Made by a program: the position numbers and the translations under genes. A stretch of DNA of 64,000 nt from positions 1,488,001 to 1,552,000 of the forward strand of contig NZ_SHNN01000001.1 in the NCBI RefSeq assembly GCF_026262625.1. Reading direction: 5' to 3'. The notes below the pieces were generated by a model that was given only the letters and a program-made list of their open reading frames with translations, was not told the DNA's origin and ran no database searches. This document shows, piece after piece, positions 19,176 to 27,803 of this stretch (the first letter of the stretch is position 1; each line of letters begins with the position of its first letter). This DNA comes from Candidatus Litorirhabdus singularis. GTDB lineage: Bacteria; Pseudomonadota; Gammaproteobacteria; Pseudomonadales; Halieaceae.

Positions 19176-20108
19176 ATGCGAACTTCATCAAAATATCTGG
19201 CGGTTTTTTGTTTCAGCGGATTGCTGGCCTGCCTATCCTTATCCGGCAATGCAGAAGAATCCTCCCCCAAACAATTTGGCCCTTGGGTGTGGGGCGTTTC
19301 AGGGGGCACCTTGTATCAGTTTGACAGCGACTTTGCCGACGGCCCGGGTGAGTTCAATGTCACGCGCGGGGTTCTGCAAGGTAGCTTTGGCTATGCCTGG
19401 GATAGAAAAACCAGTGTTTCGTTGTCGATAGGGGCCGGTGTCTCTGAGTACGAATTCTCGCAGCAGGCGTCAATCGGTGGCGAGCAGCCCTGGGATCAAA
19501 TTCGGGATTACCGCGTGTCCTTGCCGATACGTTTCGCCCCATCCGAGAAAACCAGCGTCATCATCATTCCCAGTGTGAGAACCTATATCGAGTCCGGTGC
19601 CAGTCTCAGCGAGGGACGAACAGAGGGTGTGTTAGCGGGCATGAGTTGGAAGCTATCCGATAGCTTGACGCTGGGGCCGGGTTTTGGCTGGTTCAGTGAG
19701 GTCGGTGGCGGTAGCACAGCGTTTCCCATTGTGGTGATAGATTGGAAGATCACCGATAGGATTAGCCTGACCACCGGCAGTGGTCTTGCTGCTTCGCAAG
19801 GTCCGGGTTTGACCCTCAATTACCAACTGGCGGATAAGTGGACGCTTGGGCTCACCGGCCGCTTCGAACAAACGCGCTTTGCGTTGGATAGCGATGGCGA
19901 CGATGGCGCGCAAGTGGGTGAAGATCAGAGCGCGCCACTATTGGTGACGGTTGAATATAGCCCCTGGCCCATGACTAGTATGAGCCTTTTGGTGGGCGCG
20001 GAATTCGCGGGCCAACTCACTCTGGAAGATGCGAATGGTGATAATGTTGCCAACTCAGAGTTCGATACTGCACCAGTGATTGGGTTAACGTTTTCCTCAC
20101 GTTTCTAG
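19176..20108 (+). CDS. Predicted outer-membrane beta-barrel protein
   Basis: A 310-residue exported protein. The ATG at 19176 gives a clear signal peptide (MRTSSKYLAVFCFSGLLACLSLSGNAEE). The mature part consists of alternating hydrophobic strands with aromatic girdles and turns rich in Gly, Asp and Ser, and it ends in Phe (GLTFSSRF), the usual outer-membrane insertion signal. A longer frame from 19119 is not favoured because it precedes the signal peptide with unrelated residues. Its 3' end overlaps the 3' end of the polymerase gene on the other strand by 12 bp. No specific family is recognised, and a role in surface polymer export is only a neighbourhood guess. Confidence 0.7.
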   Translation: MRTSSKYLAVFCFSGLLACLSLSGNAEESSPKQFGPWVWGVSGGTLYQFDSDFADGPGEFNVTRGVLQGSFGYAWDRKTSVSLSIGAGVSEYEFSQQASIGGEQPWDQIRDYRVSLPIRFAPSEKTSVIIIPSVRTYIESGASLSEGRTEGVLAGMSWKLSDSLTLGPGFGWFSEVGGGSTAFPIVVIDWKITDRISLTTGSGLAASQGPGLTLNYQLADKWTLGLTGRFEQTRFALDSDGDDGAQVGEDQSAPLLVTVEYSPWPMTSMSLLVGAEFAGQLTLEDANGDNVANSEFDTAPVIGLTFSSRF

Positions 20109-21416
20109 CTGGCTGGCGACTCGGCTACTAGTGGTTATGGAGGCGGCGTAACCGTTTTCATTTAAATGCAGTGAAGCGAGAGCAAACCCGATTGATGCCA
20201 AAGTGATCCCTTGTGCATACGCAAGCCCGGGGTTTAGCACCAGGTTGAAGGCCATCGCGGTCAGCCACATGAAGATCGCCCATAGCTGCGGGTTGAGGCG
20301 GCCATAAATTTTCTTAAACTGTATATTGGCCGCCCAAAGCCGCGACCAAATCTTGATGTGCATGTAGAGATACAGGAAAGCCCCCACTACACCATATTTG
20401 TACAAGGTACCGATAAAACCAATATCGTCGGGGAAAAAATAGGGACCAACAATATCCTGGTAAGTCGCGCCGTAAGCGTTGTCCTCACCGGCACCAAATA
20501 TCAAGTGGCCGGGTATCTGCTGAAAAGCCAATTCAAATGATTGCTTGCGTAACCCTCCTCCATCAGATCCGAGGAATACATCCAGCATCATATCAAAACC
20601 TACAGGAATACTTAGGATAAGCAGCGGAGACATCACTACCACGAGTGGAATCCTGTTCTTCGAGGCGAACAAGGCGGGGTAGAGAAGCATAGCCATAGCC
20701 ATCGTGGCCAATGTGGAGCGAAACATCACTATCGACCATATATAGATAGCAATCCCCATGACTGACAGCGATATCGCCCATGACATGAAAGTCCGTGCCT
20801 GGCCCACACCAATAAATGCAGCCATCAGTCCAACCATGATGGCAAAGAGAGGGGGCTTCAGTCGGAAGCCGCGCCAGTCGTCGTAAGTAACCAGGTTGCT
20901 GAGTGTATGGTCGGTAGAGAAAAACAGTGACTTCAAATCGAGAGTGAAGTAAAAAAACAGGTAGTTAAGCATCAGTGCAACGAGTGCGAAGCGCACGGTG
21001 GTTTCGACAACCCTAACGGGCAATCCGGTCCTGCACAGGAGATAGACTCCAGGACCAACAAACGCCAGCATGAATTCACGGGCGGAGAAAAAGCTATATA
21101 GAGGGTTGCCGCCATAATTGACATAGAAAGCCATTGAACTGATGAGCATGATTCCAAAGATCAGACACACAGGTTTCAAAACCCAGTCTTTCAAGTTGTC
21201 CAGGTTCAGTTGGAAAACTGCTCGCCATGCGCCCAGAGACATTAGAAGCAGAGCGCTGAAAATGCCCAGCTCTTGTAGTCGGTTAGACATGTAGTAGCGG
21301 CCGCCTTGACAGCCTGCGAATATTGCCAGAAACAGCAAACTACAGATCAGCGGCTGAATATTCAGGGGGCGATGCGCGACCCGTTCTTCCAGCTTGTATT
21401 GTAGTGTTGAATCCAC
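20097..21416 (-). CDS. O-antigen/exopolysaccharide polymerase (Wzy-like)
   Basis: An integral inner-membrane protein with about 11-12 hydrophobic segments and a large periplasmic loop between residues about 280 and 340 (IFGAGEDNAYGATYQ), the layout of Wzy/WaaL-type polymerases. Such proteins join lipid-linked repeat units on the periplasmic side. The longest frame begins at 21470 and would overlap the upstream glycosyltransferase by 44 bp. I prefer the GTG at 21416, which follows GTAGGA by 8 nt and lies just after that gene's stop. It is the last gene of the operon headed by the small gene at 24980. Sequence conservation in Wzy is low, so the assignment rests on topology and context. Confidence 0.75.
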   Translation of the reverse strand: MDSTLQYKLEERVAHRPLNIQPLICSLLFLAIFAGCQGGRYYMSNRLQELGIFSALLLMSLGAWRAVFQLNLDNLKDWVLKPVCLIFGIMLISSMAFYVNYGGNPLYSFFSAREFMLAFVGPGVYLLCRTGLPVRVVETTVRFALVALMLNYLFFYFTLDLKSLFFSTDHTLSNLVTYDDWRGFRLKPPLFAIMVGLMAAFIGVGQARTFMSWAISLSVMGIAIYIWSIVMFRSTLATMAMAMLLYPALFASKNRIPLVVVMSPLLILSIPVGFDMMLDVFLGSDGGGLRKQSFELAFQQIPGHLIFGAGEDNAYGATYQDIVGPYFFPDDIGFIGTLYKYGVVGAFLYLYMHIKIWSRLWAANIQFKKIYGRLNPQLWAIFMWLTAMAFNLVLNPGLAYAQGITLASIGFALASLHLNENGYAASITTSSRVASQLET

Positions 21417-21426
21417 TGAGGTTGTC

Positions 21427-22467
21427 CTACGCTCGGAAACTGCTTGCGCCGAATAAAACAGACAGGACAACGCGCGCGTTACTGAACTGGCCGCGCATCA
21501 GTCTCTTTCCAATTTCCACGCAGCTATGTAGGTAACACCAAAGCATACTGCCCCGGTGATGCTTTTTCATAAAAAGATGTTTACTCCTGAAAATATGAAA
21601 GTCGGCCAGGAGTGAGGGTGTCGATTGCTGCCAGCTTGGTGAACCGATAGAGCCGCCCTCGCGGTGATAAATGTGCGCATCGCTAGCGATACACGGGCGA
21701 TTAGATGGGCCTGCTCTGGTAAACCAGTCAATTTCTTCGTAGTAAAGAAAATAGTCTTCACTTAGCAGTCCAACTTTTTGCAGCAGATCGCGAGGTATCA
21801 ACATTGAACAACCACTTATATAGTCGATCCGCTCCTCAATCAGATTACAATCATTCAGCTCGCCCTCTGATCTAAATCGACCCTCAGATTCGAGGGCAAC
21901 GCCGGTGCGGCTATTGAAACGATTGCCTCCGATGGCTTGAATGGTCTGTGGGTTATCAAAAAAGTGTATGACTGAGCCACACACTTTTGGAGTGGTTTCT
22001 CGCTGCAGACGGTGCTGCATATTCGACAAACAAGCGGGCTCGACCAAAGTATCATTATTCAGTAACCATACATGTGACATGTCAGGCTGATTAAGCGCGT
22101 AGCGAATCCCGACATTATTGCCTGCGGCGAATCCACCATTGTCTTCATTGTCTATCAATATCAAGGGTGCCGCGGTGTCGCTGCCAGGCTCTGCCCTGAT
22201 GCCCGTGGCAGTGAGATTGATGTGCGCTATGGGCCGAGTTGCTCCGCCAACTAATTGTTGTAAGCGAGGGTCCTCTGGTGGCTCCGCTGATATTTGGTTT
22301 CTCGCCCAGGCGGCTATCTTTGACAAACTGTCATCACTTGAATTGTTGTCACAGACAATGACGCGGAAAGATGAATCTGTAGACTCAAAGATCGACTCCA
22401 GGCATGCGATGGTGTCTCGCCAGCCATTCCAATTGAGAAGAATTATGTAGGTAAAAGTGTCAGTCAT
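21427..22467 (-). CDS. Family 2 glycosyltransferase
   Basis: A 346-residue GT-A fold glycosyltransferase. The N-terminal nucleotide-sugar site is clear: YIILLNWNGWRDTIACLESIF, then VIVCDNNSSDDS, then ILIDNEDNGGFAAGNNVGIRYA and the metal/acceptor stretch WLLNNDTLVEP. SGCSMLIPRDLL and EDYFLYYEEIDW are the catalytic-region motifs seen in rhamnosyltransferase-like members. The protein is cytosolic or membrane-associated and adds a sugar to the lipid-linked repeat unit. It lies in an operon with the polymerase, a DUF6492 protein and Wzz. The sugar donor is unknown. Confidence 0.87.
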   Translation of the reverse strand: MTDTFTYIILLNWNGWRDTIACLESIFESTDSSFRVIVCDNNSSDDSLSKIAAWARNQISAEPPEDPRLQQLVGGATRPIAHINLTATGIRAEPGSDTAAPLILIDNEDNGGFAAGNNVGIRYALNQPDMSHVWLLNNDTLVEPACLSNMQHRLQRETTPKVCGSVIHFFDNPQTIQAIGGNRFNSRTGVALESEGRFRSEGELNDCNLIEERIDYISGCSMLIPRDLLQKVGLLSEDYFLYYEEIDWFTRAGPSNRPCIASDAHIYHREGGSIGSPSWQQSTPSLLADFHIFRSKHLFMKKHHRGSMLWCYLHSCVEIGKRLMRGQFSNARVVLSVLFGASSFRA

Positions 22468-22565
22468 TGTTCTGTTCCGTTTTGTTGGATATTGTGCGAC
22501 CAGGACGTGGTGTGGCAGGCCTGCTTAACTGAAGAAAAATGCTGTGTGAGCCTGGCTTTGACCTG

Positions 22566-23453
22566 TCACCCCAACTGTGATGCAGCCATATTTTTGCGTA
22601 GCTGGCTCATTAGGGTATGGGTGGCTTCTGGGCTCAGCCCGATGTTGGATTGGAGCAGAACGGCCTGTGGTGAATCTCTATGGTCAATTTCATTGAGGAA
22701 TTTTTCGGTTTCGTCTTTAAACCAAAGGCACTGGCATAGATCGTTCGGATCATGAAAGTGGCCGGACTCTTCAATGCCTATGACGTGCTCGACAAAAACA
22801 CCGTAAAGTGTATATTCGGAAACCGTCATTCTTCTGCCCACGGCCTCATGCCATGGGCGTTCCTGGCGCTCTTCAATATGGCGTTTCAAATGCACCACGT
22901 TACTGCGTCTCCAACTAGCCAGTGCGCCAATGTAGTCACTGCCAAAGTATCTGGGACTAAAGCCCAATAGCTCCGCCGACGCGTGGTGCCATTTCAGGTG
23001 TACACCTTCATTTTTGTGCCCCGGCTTTCTGTGGAGGCGCAGGGCTCCATCTCGAAGTAATCGATCATGCTGTAGTGGTTTTAGAAACTCGATATCAGAA
23101 TCAACAAAGATAATATTTTCACGGCTAGTCACAACGTCTGCACACAGCTTAGTCACCTGTTGGACCATCCAGCCCCGAATCGGCCACATGCTGTCATCGA
23201 GCCACCACTTCTTGAATAATGGCAACTGAAGGAACCGGCCTGGCAAAACATCTTCTGTGCTAAGAATGGTTCGGTTTTTCGACTCCAGTGTGGAAAAAAT
23301 TTTCCTGTCGCGATCAGGTACGATAATAAAATGCGCAGTGTCTGGGCTGATTAGGGCGTCGACGCTTGCACAAAGTCGAGCGCATCGTTCAAAGTCTGGT
23401 CGGTAAGAGCAGGTGATGAGAGCGAGTTGCTCATTGATGTTGGTCGGGCTCAT
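22566..23453 (-). CDS. DUF6492-family protein, putative glycosyltransferase
   Basis: A 295-residue protein that resembles the DUF6492 family found in polysaccharide clusters. The features I can see are an N-terminal strand LALITCSYRPDFERCARLCASVD, a central FVDSDIEFLKPL that has the DxD-like signature of GT-A enzymes, and W-rich stretches (FKKWWLDDSMWPIRGWMVQQ). An AGGA ribosome binding site precedes the ATG at 23453. The position between Wzz and the GT2 gene suggests a glycosyltransferase role in repeat-unit assembly. This is a family-level inference because no activity is assigned to DUF6492. Confidence 0.7.
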   Translation of the reverse strand: MSPTNINEQLALITCSYRPDFERCARLCASVDALISPDTAHFIIVPDRDRKIFSTLESKNRTILSTEDVLPGRFLQLPLFKKWWLDDSMWPIRGWMVQQVTKLCADVVTSRENIIFVDSDIEFLKPLQHDRLLRDGALRLHRKPGHKNEGVHLKWHHASAELLGFSPRYFGSDYIGALASWRRSNVVHLKRHIEERQERPWHEAVGRRMTVSEYTLYGVFVEHVIGIEESGHFHDPNDLCQCLWFKDETEKFLNEIDHRDSPQAVLLQSNIGLSPEATHTLMSQLRKNMAASQLG

Positions 23454-23504
23454 AACGGGGTTCCTAAGGGATTATCTGGGCAGCTGTTTAAGACGTTGCA
23501 GGCT

Positions 23505-23699
23505 TCATGCCAATCTATGGCGAACCGATGGTGATAGCGTAAAGGGATGTTTTATATACCCTTTTTTCAATTTTTGGTCGTAGCAGGGGCGCCATCTTCG
23601 CGCGGCGACAGCGACGATATCTAGATTGGCGAAACGGCTTGCACCCTGAGTTGCAAAATGCAAAAAAACACCAGCAGTTGCAGCCCAGAAAAGCATCAT
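23505..23699 (-). CDS. Possible small membrane ORF or gene remnant
   Basis: A 64-residue frame whose ATG overlaps the stop of the Wzz gene as ATGA, typical of translationally coupled genes. The N-terminus is hydrophobic (MMLFWAATAGVFLHFA) and the rest is basic with no recognisable family. It might be a real small membrane protein or the leftover start of a lost glycosyltransferase gene. The evidence is limited to the overlap. Confidence 0.3.
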   Translation of the reverse strand: MMLFWAATAGVFLHFATQGASRFANLDIVAVAARRWRPCYDQKLKKGYIKHPFTLSPSVRHRLA

Positions 23700-24649
23700 G
23701 GTTTTGGAGCACCGTCATTGGCCGCTAACTCCAAATATTGCGCCCTATAATGGGTGATTTTTTGCAACATACCTGCCAGTAGTACCCAGGCGAGGACACC
23801 AAAAACTGTCAGCAGAAAGCCCGTTACTGTGCCGATTGCTATTCTCTTCTTCCGCGACATGTTAAAGCTACGGTAGGGTAGGGCTGCCGGGTCGATAATC
23901 TCCAGGGCATACTCCTCCCGTGCGTTGGCTAACATCGCTATCGCTGTCTGTGCTTCGATCAGTCGGTAAATGGATTTCTGCATTTCCAATAGATCCGAGC
24001 GGTTGAGTTCCTGCTTCAGGTATTCCTGTTTACTGCGCACGTCATTGATCGTGCGCTCACGTATGAACTCGTTAAAGCTCCGTACATACTGATTCGCCCA
24101 GTCTCGCGCCACGGCAGGGTCTGGCCAATTCATGCCGATGGTGATGATGTCGGTTTCCTCATCCCGACTGACGTTGCGCACTTCGTCCCGGAACCGGGTG
24201 AATACCTCGCCACGGTCTGGTGTAAAGCTGCCTCTCCAGCGTTGTTCATCTTCGATCCACTGCGTCGGATAAAAATGCCGGTAGACGTTATGCTCGTCGA
24301 GAAATCGCATAGTGAAGTCTCTGGAGTTTAGTCGTGCGCGCATCACGTCGTTGTAGTTATCATGAGTGGTCCCCATGACGAAGCCATGTTCAACCAGAGT
24401 GAGTACTTCAGAGGCCCGTCGGTCATCGGGAGACACTCCGCCGGGGTCCTCGATATCGACCACGCTTACCTTGATGGCGGACTGGAACATGTAGGGTTTG
24501 GAGTATGCGGCAAAACCTGCCAGCACGGCGGACACAAGAACAGCGATGACTAATATCCAGCGGGCTTCGATCAGCGCGTTTAGATAAGGCATGAGATCCA
24601 GTTCCATTACCGCGCTTGGCTTGTGACTTATCGTTTCAGTAGTGTTCAT
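23696..24649 (-). CDS. Wzz-type chain length determinant
   Basis: A 317-residue polysaccharide co-polymerase of the inner membrane. Two membrane segments bracket the periplasmic part: about residues 32-50 (WILVIAVLVSAVLAGFAAY) and 273-295 (IAIGTVTGFLLTVFGVLAWVLLAG). The region between, including the coiled-coil-like helix at about 195-240, and the Pro-rich AALPYRSFNMSRKK just before the second membrane segment match the Wzz pattern. There is no cytosolic kinase domain. It sets the length of the polymer made by the Wzy-like protein and is in the same operon. Confidence 0.85.
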   Translation of the reverse strand: MNTTETISHKPSAVMELDLMPYLNALIEARWILVIAVLVSAVLAGFAAYSKPYMFQSAIKVSVVDIEDPGGVSPDDRRASEVLTLVEHGFVMGTTHDNYNDVMRARLNSRDFTMRFLDEHNVYRHFYPTQWIEDEQRWRGSFTPDRGEVFTRFRDEVRNVSRDEETDIITIGMNWPDPAVARDWANQYVRSFNEFIRERTINDVRSKQEYLKQELNRSDLLEMQKSIYRLIEAQTAIAMLANAREEYALEIIDPAALPYRSFNMSRKKRIAIGTVTGFLLTVFGVLAWVLLAGMLQKITHYRAQYLELAANDGAPKP

Positions 24650-24740
24650 TTCCAGATTCCAGAGTTTGCAGGTAGGTGCGGACCTGTATCAAATTGGTGG
24701 CTTTCGAATTCTAACGGTGACACAAAGGGCTTCCCGACAG

Positions 24741-24980
24741 CTATGTCGTTTTGAGCGCGCTTAGGTATTCAAAGTCACCATCGCTCAAGCACAGTACAGC
24801 GTTGATTTTCTCCTCAGAAACACCGAGTTTGCAGAGCGACGTGAACAGGTCGAAATCGAGATTTGCCAGTATGATCGGGTCCATTCCAGGTGGGTTGATA
24901 TCATCGTTCTTGCTTCCTAATGGCTGCAGAGCGGGGATTGTTGCGTGACGGGCTGTTTCGCTGTTCCTTAAACTGTGCAT
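24741..24980 (-). CDS. Small acidic protein, first gene of the sigma-54 operon
   Basis: A 79-residue soluble protein of unknown function. The frame is open from 25064, but a perfect sigma-54 promoter lies inside that extension (25035-25050). Transcripts would therefore begin near 25024, and translation must start at the ATG of 24980, preceded by AGGA 8 nt away, or at 24995. The C-terminal half (LDFDLFTSLCKLGVSEEKINAVLCLSDGDFEYLSAL) is a helical, acidic stretch that faintly recalls the FlhD core (xxRLGIxEExxxxLxxLxxxxxxxLA). That likeness is too weak for an assignment. It lies 91 bp before wzz and would be the most strongly expressed product of the operon if the promoter is active. Confidence 0.6.
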   Translation of the reverse strand: MHSLRNSETARHATIPALQPLGSKNDDINPPGMDPIILANLDFDLFTSLCKLGVSEEKINAVLCLSDGDFEYLSALKTT

Positions 24981-25034
24981 GATTTGATTCCTCATCTCGT
25001 TGTTTGTGCTAATAGCGTTCTCTAATGCTGATAT

Positions 25035-25050
25035 AGCAAGATGCGTGCCA
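25035..25050 (-). promoter_or_regulatory. Sigma-54 (-24/-12) promoter, perfect consensus
   Basis: On the minus strand the sequence reads TGGCACGCATCTTGCT: the -24 element TGGCACG, four bases, then the -12 element TTGCT. This equals the sigma-54 consensus with correct spacing (10 bp between GG and GC). It would drive the small gene at 24980, wzz, DUF6492, GT2 and wzy. Confidence 0.85.
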
Positions 25051-25102
25051 GCCCTGTTAGCCACACTTGTGACTGTTTGGGCTGAATTTTTCGCTATGTG
25101 AG

Positions 25103-25115
25103 TTGCAATTTGCGA
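25103..25115. promoter_or_regulatory. LuxO-like activator binding site upstream of the wzz operon
   Basis: The 13-bp dyad TTGCAATTTGCGA (reverse TCGCAAATTGCAA) differs by one base from the LuxO operator TTGCAWWWTGCAA known in vibrios. It lies about 54 bp upstream of the -24 element. An imperfect GC-bracketed repeat follows at 25124-25136. Confidence 0.65.
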
Positions 25116-25202
25116 GTCGGAGTAAGCAAAATTGCAGAGTGAGAGTGTTGAAGTTGGGGTTAAATCGCTATTTGAGCTACCCGGGCAGGTGGGCGTCTGA
25201 TC

Positions 25203-27221
25203 TCAGAGCTGGGTTAAGTGCTCTCTCAGTGTTTGCAAGCTGATGGTTTTGCTGTGTTTCAGCTCCTCAATCCATCCTGTTTTTAGCTCCGAATCGTCGC
25301 GCAACTGGAGTTCTATTGCGGCGAAGGCATCGCCAGCTGGCATAAGCCCGACACTGCGAAAGATACTGGACAGGCTGTGTACCTGGCGTTGCATCGCTGC
25401 CTTATCTGCTTCGATATCCGCACTTAACAGCTCTTCCCAGCGTTGCTCTGCTTCGGTTAGAACCTTTTTAAGCACTGTTTTCAGGTTGTCAGTGCCAATT
25501 TGTCGACTAAGCTCGGCCAGGACTGTTTGATCAATTATTTCTTCAGGTGCAAGTGTTTCTTGAGGCTCATTATGGGGAGCTCCAGCGCTTGCCAAGTCAC
25601 GGCTCAGCCATTGTCCAAGCTCTATGGCCAATGCCTCCTTGACGATCGGTTTGGTCAGGTAGCCATTCATCCCGATTTCCATGCAGGCAGCCTTCTCCTT
25701 GTCGTATGCCAGTGCTGTCAGTGCCACTATAGGCAGATCCCGTTGATCCTTGATCTCGCGTATCTGGCGGGTCGCTTCGATGCCATCGAAATCGGGCATA
25801 TGGATGTCCATCAATACCAGATCAAAGTTGTCCTGCAATGCGGCGGAGACTGCCTCAGTGCCGTTCGTTGCAGTGCTGACCTCTACACCCATTGACTCGA
25901 TAATCATTCTGCCTAGTAGTAGGTTGGTCTGATTATCGTCAACCAGTAAAACTTTACCGGTAAGTTCGCCATCTGGTTCAAGCACTGCGTTTGCAGGCAA
26001 TATCTGGCTGTCGCTGGCTTCCGCTACTTGTGCGATCGTTGGCCAATCAAACCAAAACGTTGAGCCCACTCCAAGCTCCGAGATAACGCCGATTTCCCCT
26101 CCGGCATGTTCTACATTGCGACGCACGATATCGAGTCCAAGCCCGGTGCCTGCGTCGGCGCGGCTCCCCGCAGAACTGGGTAGGCTCCAGAACGGCTCAA
26201 ATATGCGCTGCTTCTTGTTCTCGGCAATACCAATCCCGGTATCGCTGACGCTGAATTTCAGAGTGCAGTTCTGGCCCGCTCCAGCTATTTTTTGTACCTT
26301 AATGTTCACTGAGCCGCTATCGGTAAATTTGACCGCATTCACAATGAGGTTGAGCAGTGTTTGGCGGAGTAGTGGGGCGTTGCCCATGCAATGCCTTGGT
26401 ATGTCGGGCGCCAGCTCCAACGTTACTTCCAGCAATTTTTCCTGCGCTATGGGGCGCAGGATGTCTGTGCTGGACTGAACCAGTTGTAGGACATCGAATA
26501 TGCCTTCTCCATCTTCTCCTGCCAGCTCAAGCTTGGATAGATCCAGTACGTAGTTGATAACGTCCATCAAATTGTGGGAGGCGCTTTGCGCCAGCGAGAT
26601 GAGTTGGTGGTGCCGCGTTTGATCAAGAGGGTTTGCTTCCAGTAGAGACAGCGCGCTCACCACGCCGTTTAGCGGCGTGCGCATTTCGTGGCTCATCTGG
26701 GCGAATAAGCGGTGCTGAGCATTATTTCTTTCTTGCAGTTCGTCCTTGGCTTTTGTCAGTTCAGTGTTTAGACTTTCCAGGTCAGCAACCATGCGCTTCT
26801 CTGTCGTCATGAAAAACAGCTGGTCGAGTTGGACATCTTGTGGCGCAAAGTCACTTAAGGTGACACCAATGTCTGGGCAATTACTGGATATCCAGTAAAG
26901 CCAGGGGGCCCCATAGAGACACATTACAGGCTTGTTGTCGTAGCTGGTAGGTATGAGCTGGCCGCGAATCGCGAAACGTCCGCTGATGGCTGTCATGAGG
27001 CATAGAGACTCTTGGGACGCTAGCGGATCGGAGAACGTTTGCAGCTTGCCTGGGCGCAGTATGTCAAAGACGTCGCACAACAGCGGGTTGTCTTTGACCT
27101 CAGGCAAATAACGACTGACTGTTTCGCTGGCGTAGACTATGCGCATAGAGTCATCGAGGCATATTACAACGGAAAACAAACGCTGCAGTTGATCCCAGGG
27201 TATGTCTGCCCAATCGTTCAT
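25203..27221 (-). CDS. H-NOX-associated hybrid histidine kinase with Hpt domain
   Basis: A 672-residue cytosolic sensor kinase. The order is an HNOBA-like sensor region (about 1-140, VVICLDDSMRIVYASETVSRYLP), a coiled coil (140-172), HisKA with the phospho-acceptor His178 in FAQMSHEMRTPLNG, HATPase with the N-box LLNLIVNAVKF and the G-box SDTGIGIA, then a receiver with Asp470 in LVLMDIHMPDFDG. It ends in an Hpt domain with His613 in RQVHSLSSIFRSVG. The start ATG overlaps the H-NOX stop by 4 bp. There is no membrane segment, so the signal must come from a soluble partner, the H-NOX protein. Carrying its own Hpt, it can pass phosphate straight to a response regulator. The neighbouring LuxO-type regulator is the obvious target, as for the HqsK/LuxU/LuxO route in vibrios. 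Confidence 0.9.
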   Translation of the reverse strand: MNDWADIPWDQLQRLFSVVICLDDSMRIVYASETVSRYLPEVKDNPLLCDVFDILRPGKLQTFSDPLASQESLCLMTAISGRFAIRGQLIPTSYDNKPVMCLYGAPWLYWISSNCPDIGVTLSDFAPQDVQLDQLFFMTTEKRMVADLESLNTELTKAKDELQERNNAQHRLFAQMSHEMRTPLNGVVSALSLLEANPLDQTRHHQLISLAQSASHNLMDVINYVLDLSKLELAGEDGEGIFDVLQLVQSSTDILRPIAQEKLLEVTLELAPDIPRHCMGNAPLLRQTLLNLIVNAVKFTDSGSVNIKVQKIAGAGQNCTLKFSVSDTGIGIAENKKQRIFEPFWSLPSSAGSRADAGTGLGLDIVRRNVEHAGGEIGVISELGVGSTFWFDWPTIAQVAEASDSQILPANAVLEPDGELTGKVLLVDDNQTNLLLGRMIIESMGVEVSTATNGTEAVSAALQDNFDLVLMDIHMPDFDGIEATRQIREIKDQRDLPIVALTALAYDKEKAACMEIGMNGYLTKPIVKEALAIELGQWLSRDLASAGAPHNEPQETLAPEEIIDQTVLAELSRQIGTDNLKTVLKKVLTEAEQRWEELLSADIEADKAAMQRQVHSLSSIFRSVGLMPAGDAFAAIELQLRDDSELKTGWIEELKHSKTISLQTLREHLTQL

Positions 27222-27769
27222 TTTGGCGCTAGCTCAATCTGAAAAATGGTATGAGTTCCCTCATCCACCTCCACTTCGACCTGATCCAGGATGTTCAGTG
27301 GGCTGCTAAAGCGTATTGCCAATCCCTTTAAAATTCCGACGACAAACGGCGTCAATCCCTTACGCTTGCTGACGTAATGAATGAGGTGGCCGTTGTCGGT
27401 TTTCTCTATATGAAATTCGGGCGGTACATAATTGATGAAAGTACTGCTAATACGGTCATGCAGAGAATTCATATTGCCAAGAAATTCCAGCATATCGTTA
27501 CCGGCAGCATCCAGAAGCATGCCATATGACTTGGAGGCTGTTTCCAGGACCCAGTACTCGCCGAACATTTCCAGACAGGCATCGGCAGGTGCGTTCAGTA
27601 CCTCCGAAGCTGCGACCACAAGGGAGTAGATGATTTCGTCGTCATAGGAGCGCATGGCCAGAAAGGAGGCGTCAGGTACTCCGGAGCTTGCGAGTACTTC
27701 CTGCCATATTTCTTCGCCGTATTTCTCGTTGATCATGTCTTTCAGTGAGCTGTGTATTAGGCCGTACAT
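27218..27769 (-). CDS. H-NOX haem nitric oxide sensor
   Basis: A 183-residue haem-binding protein (HNOB family) that detects nitric oxide and modulates a partner kinase. It begins MYGLIHSSLKDMI, the classical start. The proximal haem ligand His104 is in MNSLHDRI and the haem-propionate motif YxSxR is present as Tyr132-Ser134-Arg136. The residue matching the oxygen-binding distal Tyr140 of the Thermoanaerobacter protein appears to be a Pro (GLTPFVVG). Together with the aliphatic pocket this points to NO rather than O2 sensing. It is translationally coupled to the kinase (ATGA overlap) and follows the LuxO-type regulator by 34 bp on the same strand. Confidence 0.93.
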   Translation of the reverse strand: MYGLIHSSLKDMINEKYGEEIWQEVLASSGVPDASFLAMRSYDDEIIYSLVVAASEVLNAPADACLEMFGEYWVLETASKSYGMLLDAAGNDMLEFLGNMNSLHDRISSTFINYVPPEFHIEKTDNGHLIHYVSKRKGLTPFVVGILKGLAIRFSSPLNILDQVEVEVDEGTHTIFQIELAPK

Positions 27770-27803
27770 AGCAGCGGTGTCCTTTTTGATGATTGGCTGA
27801 GTG

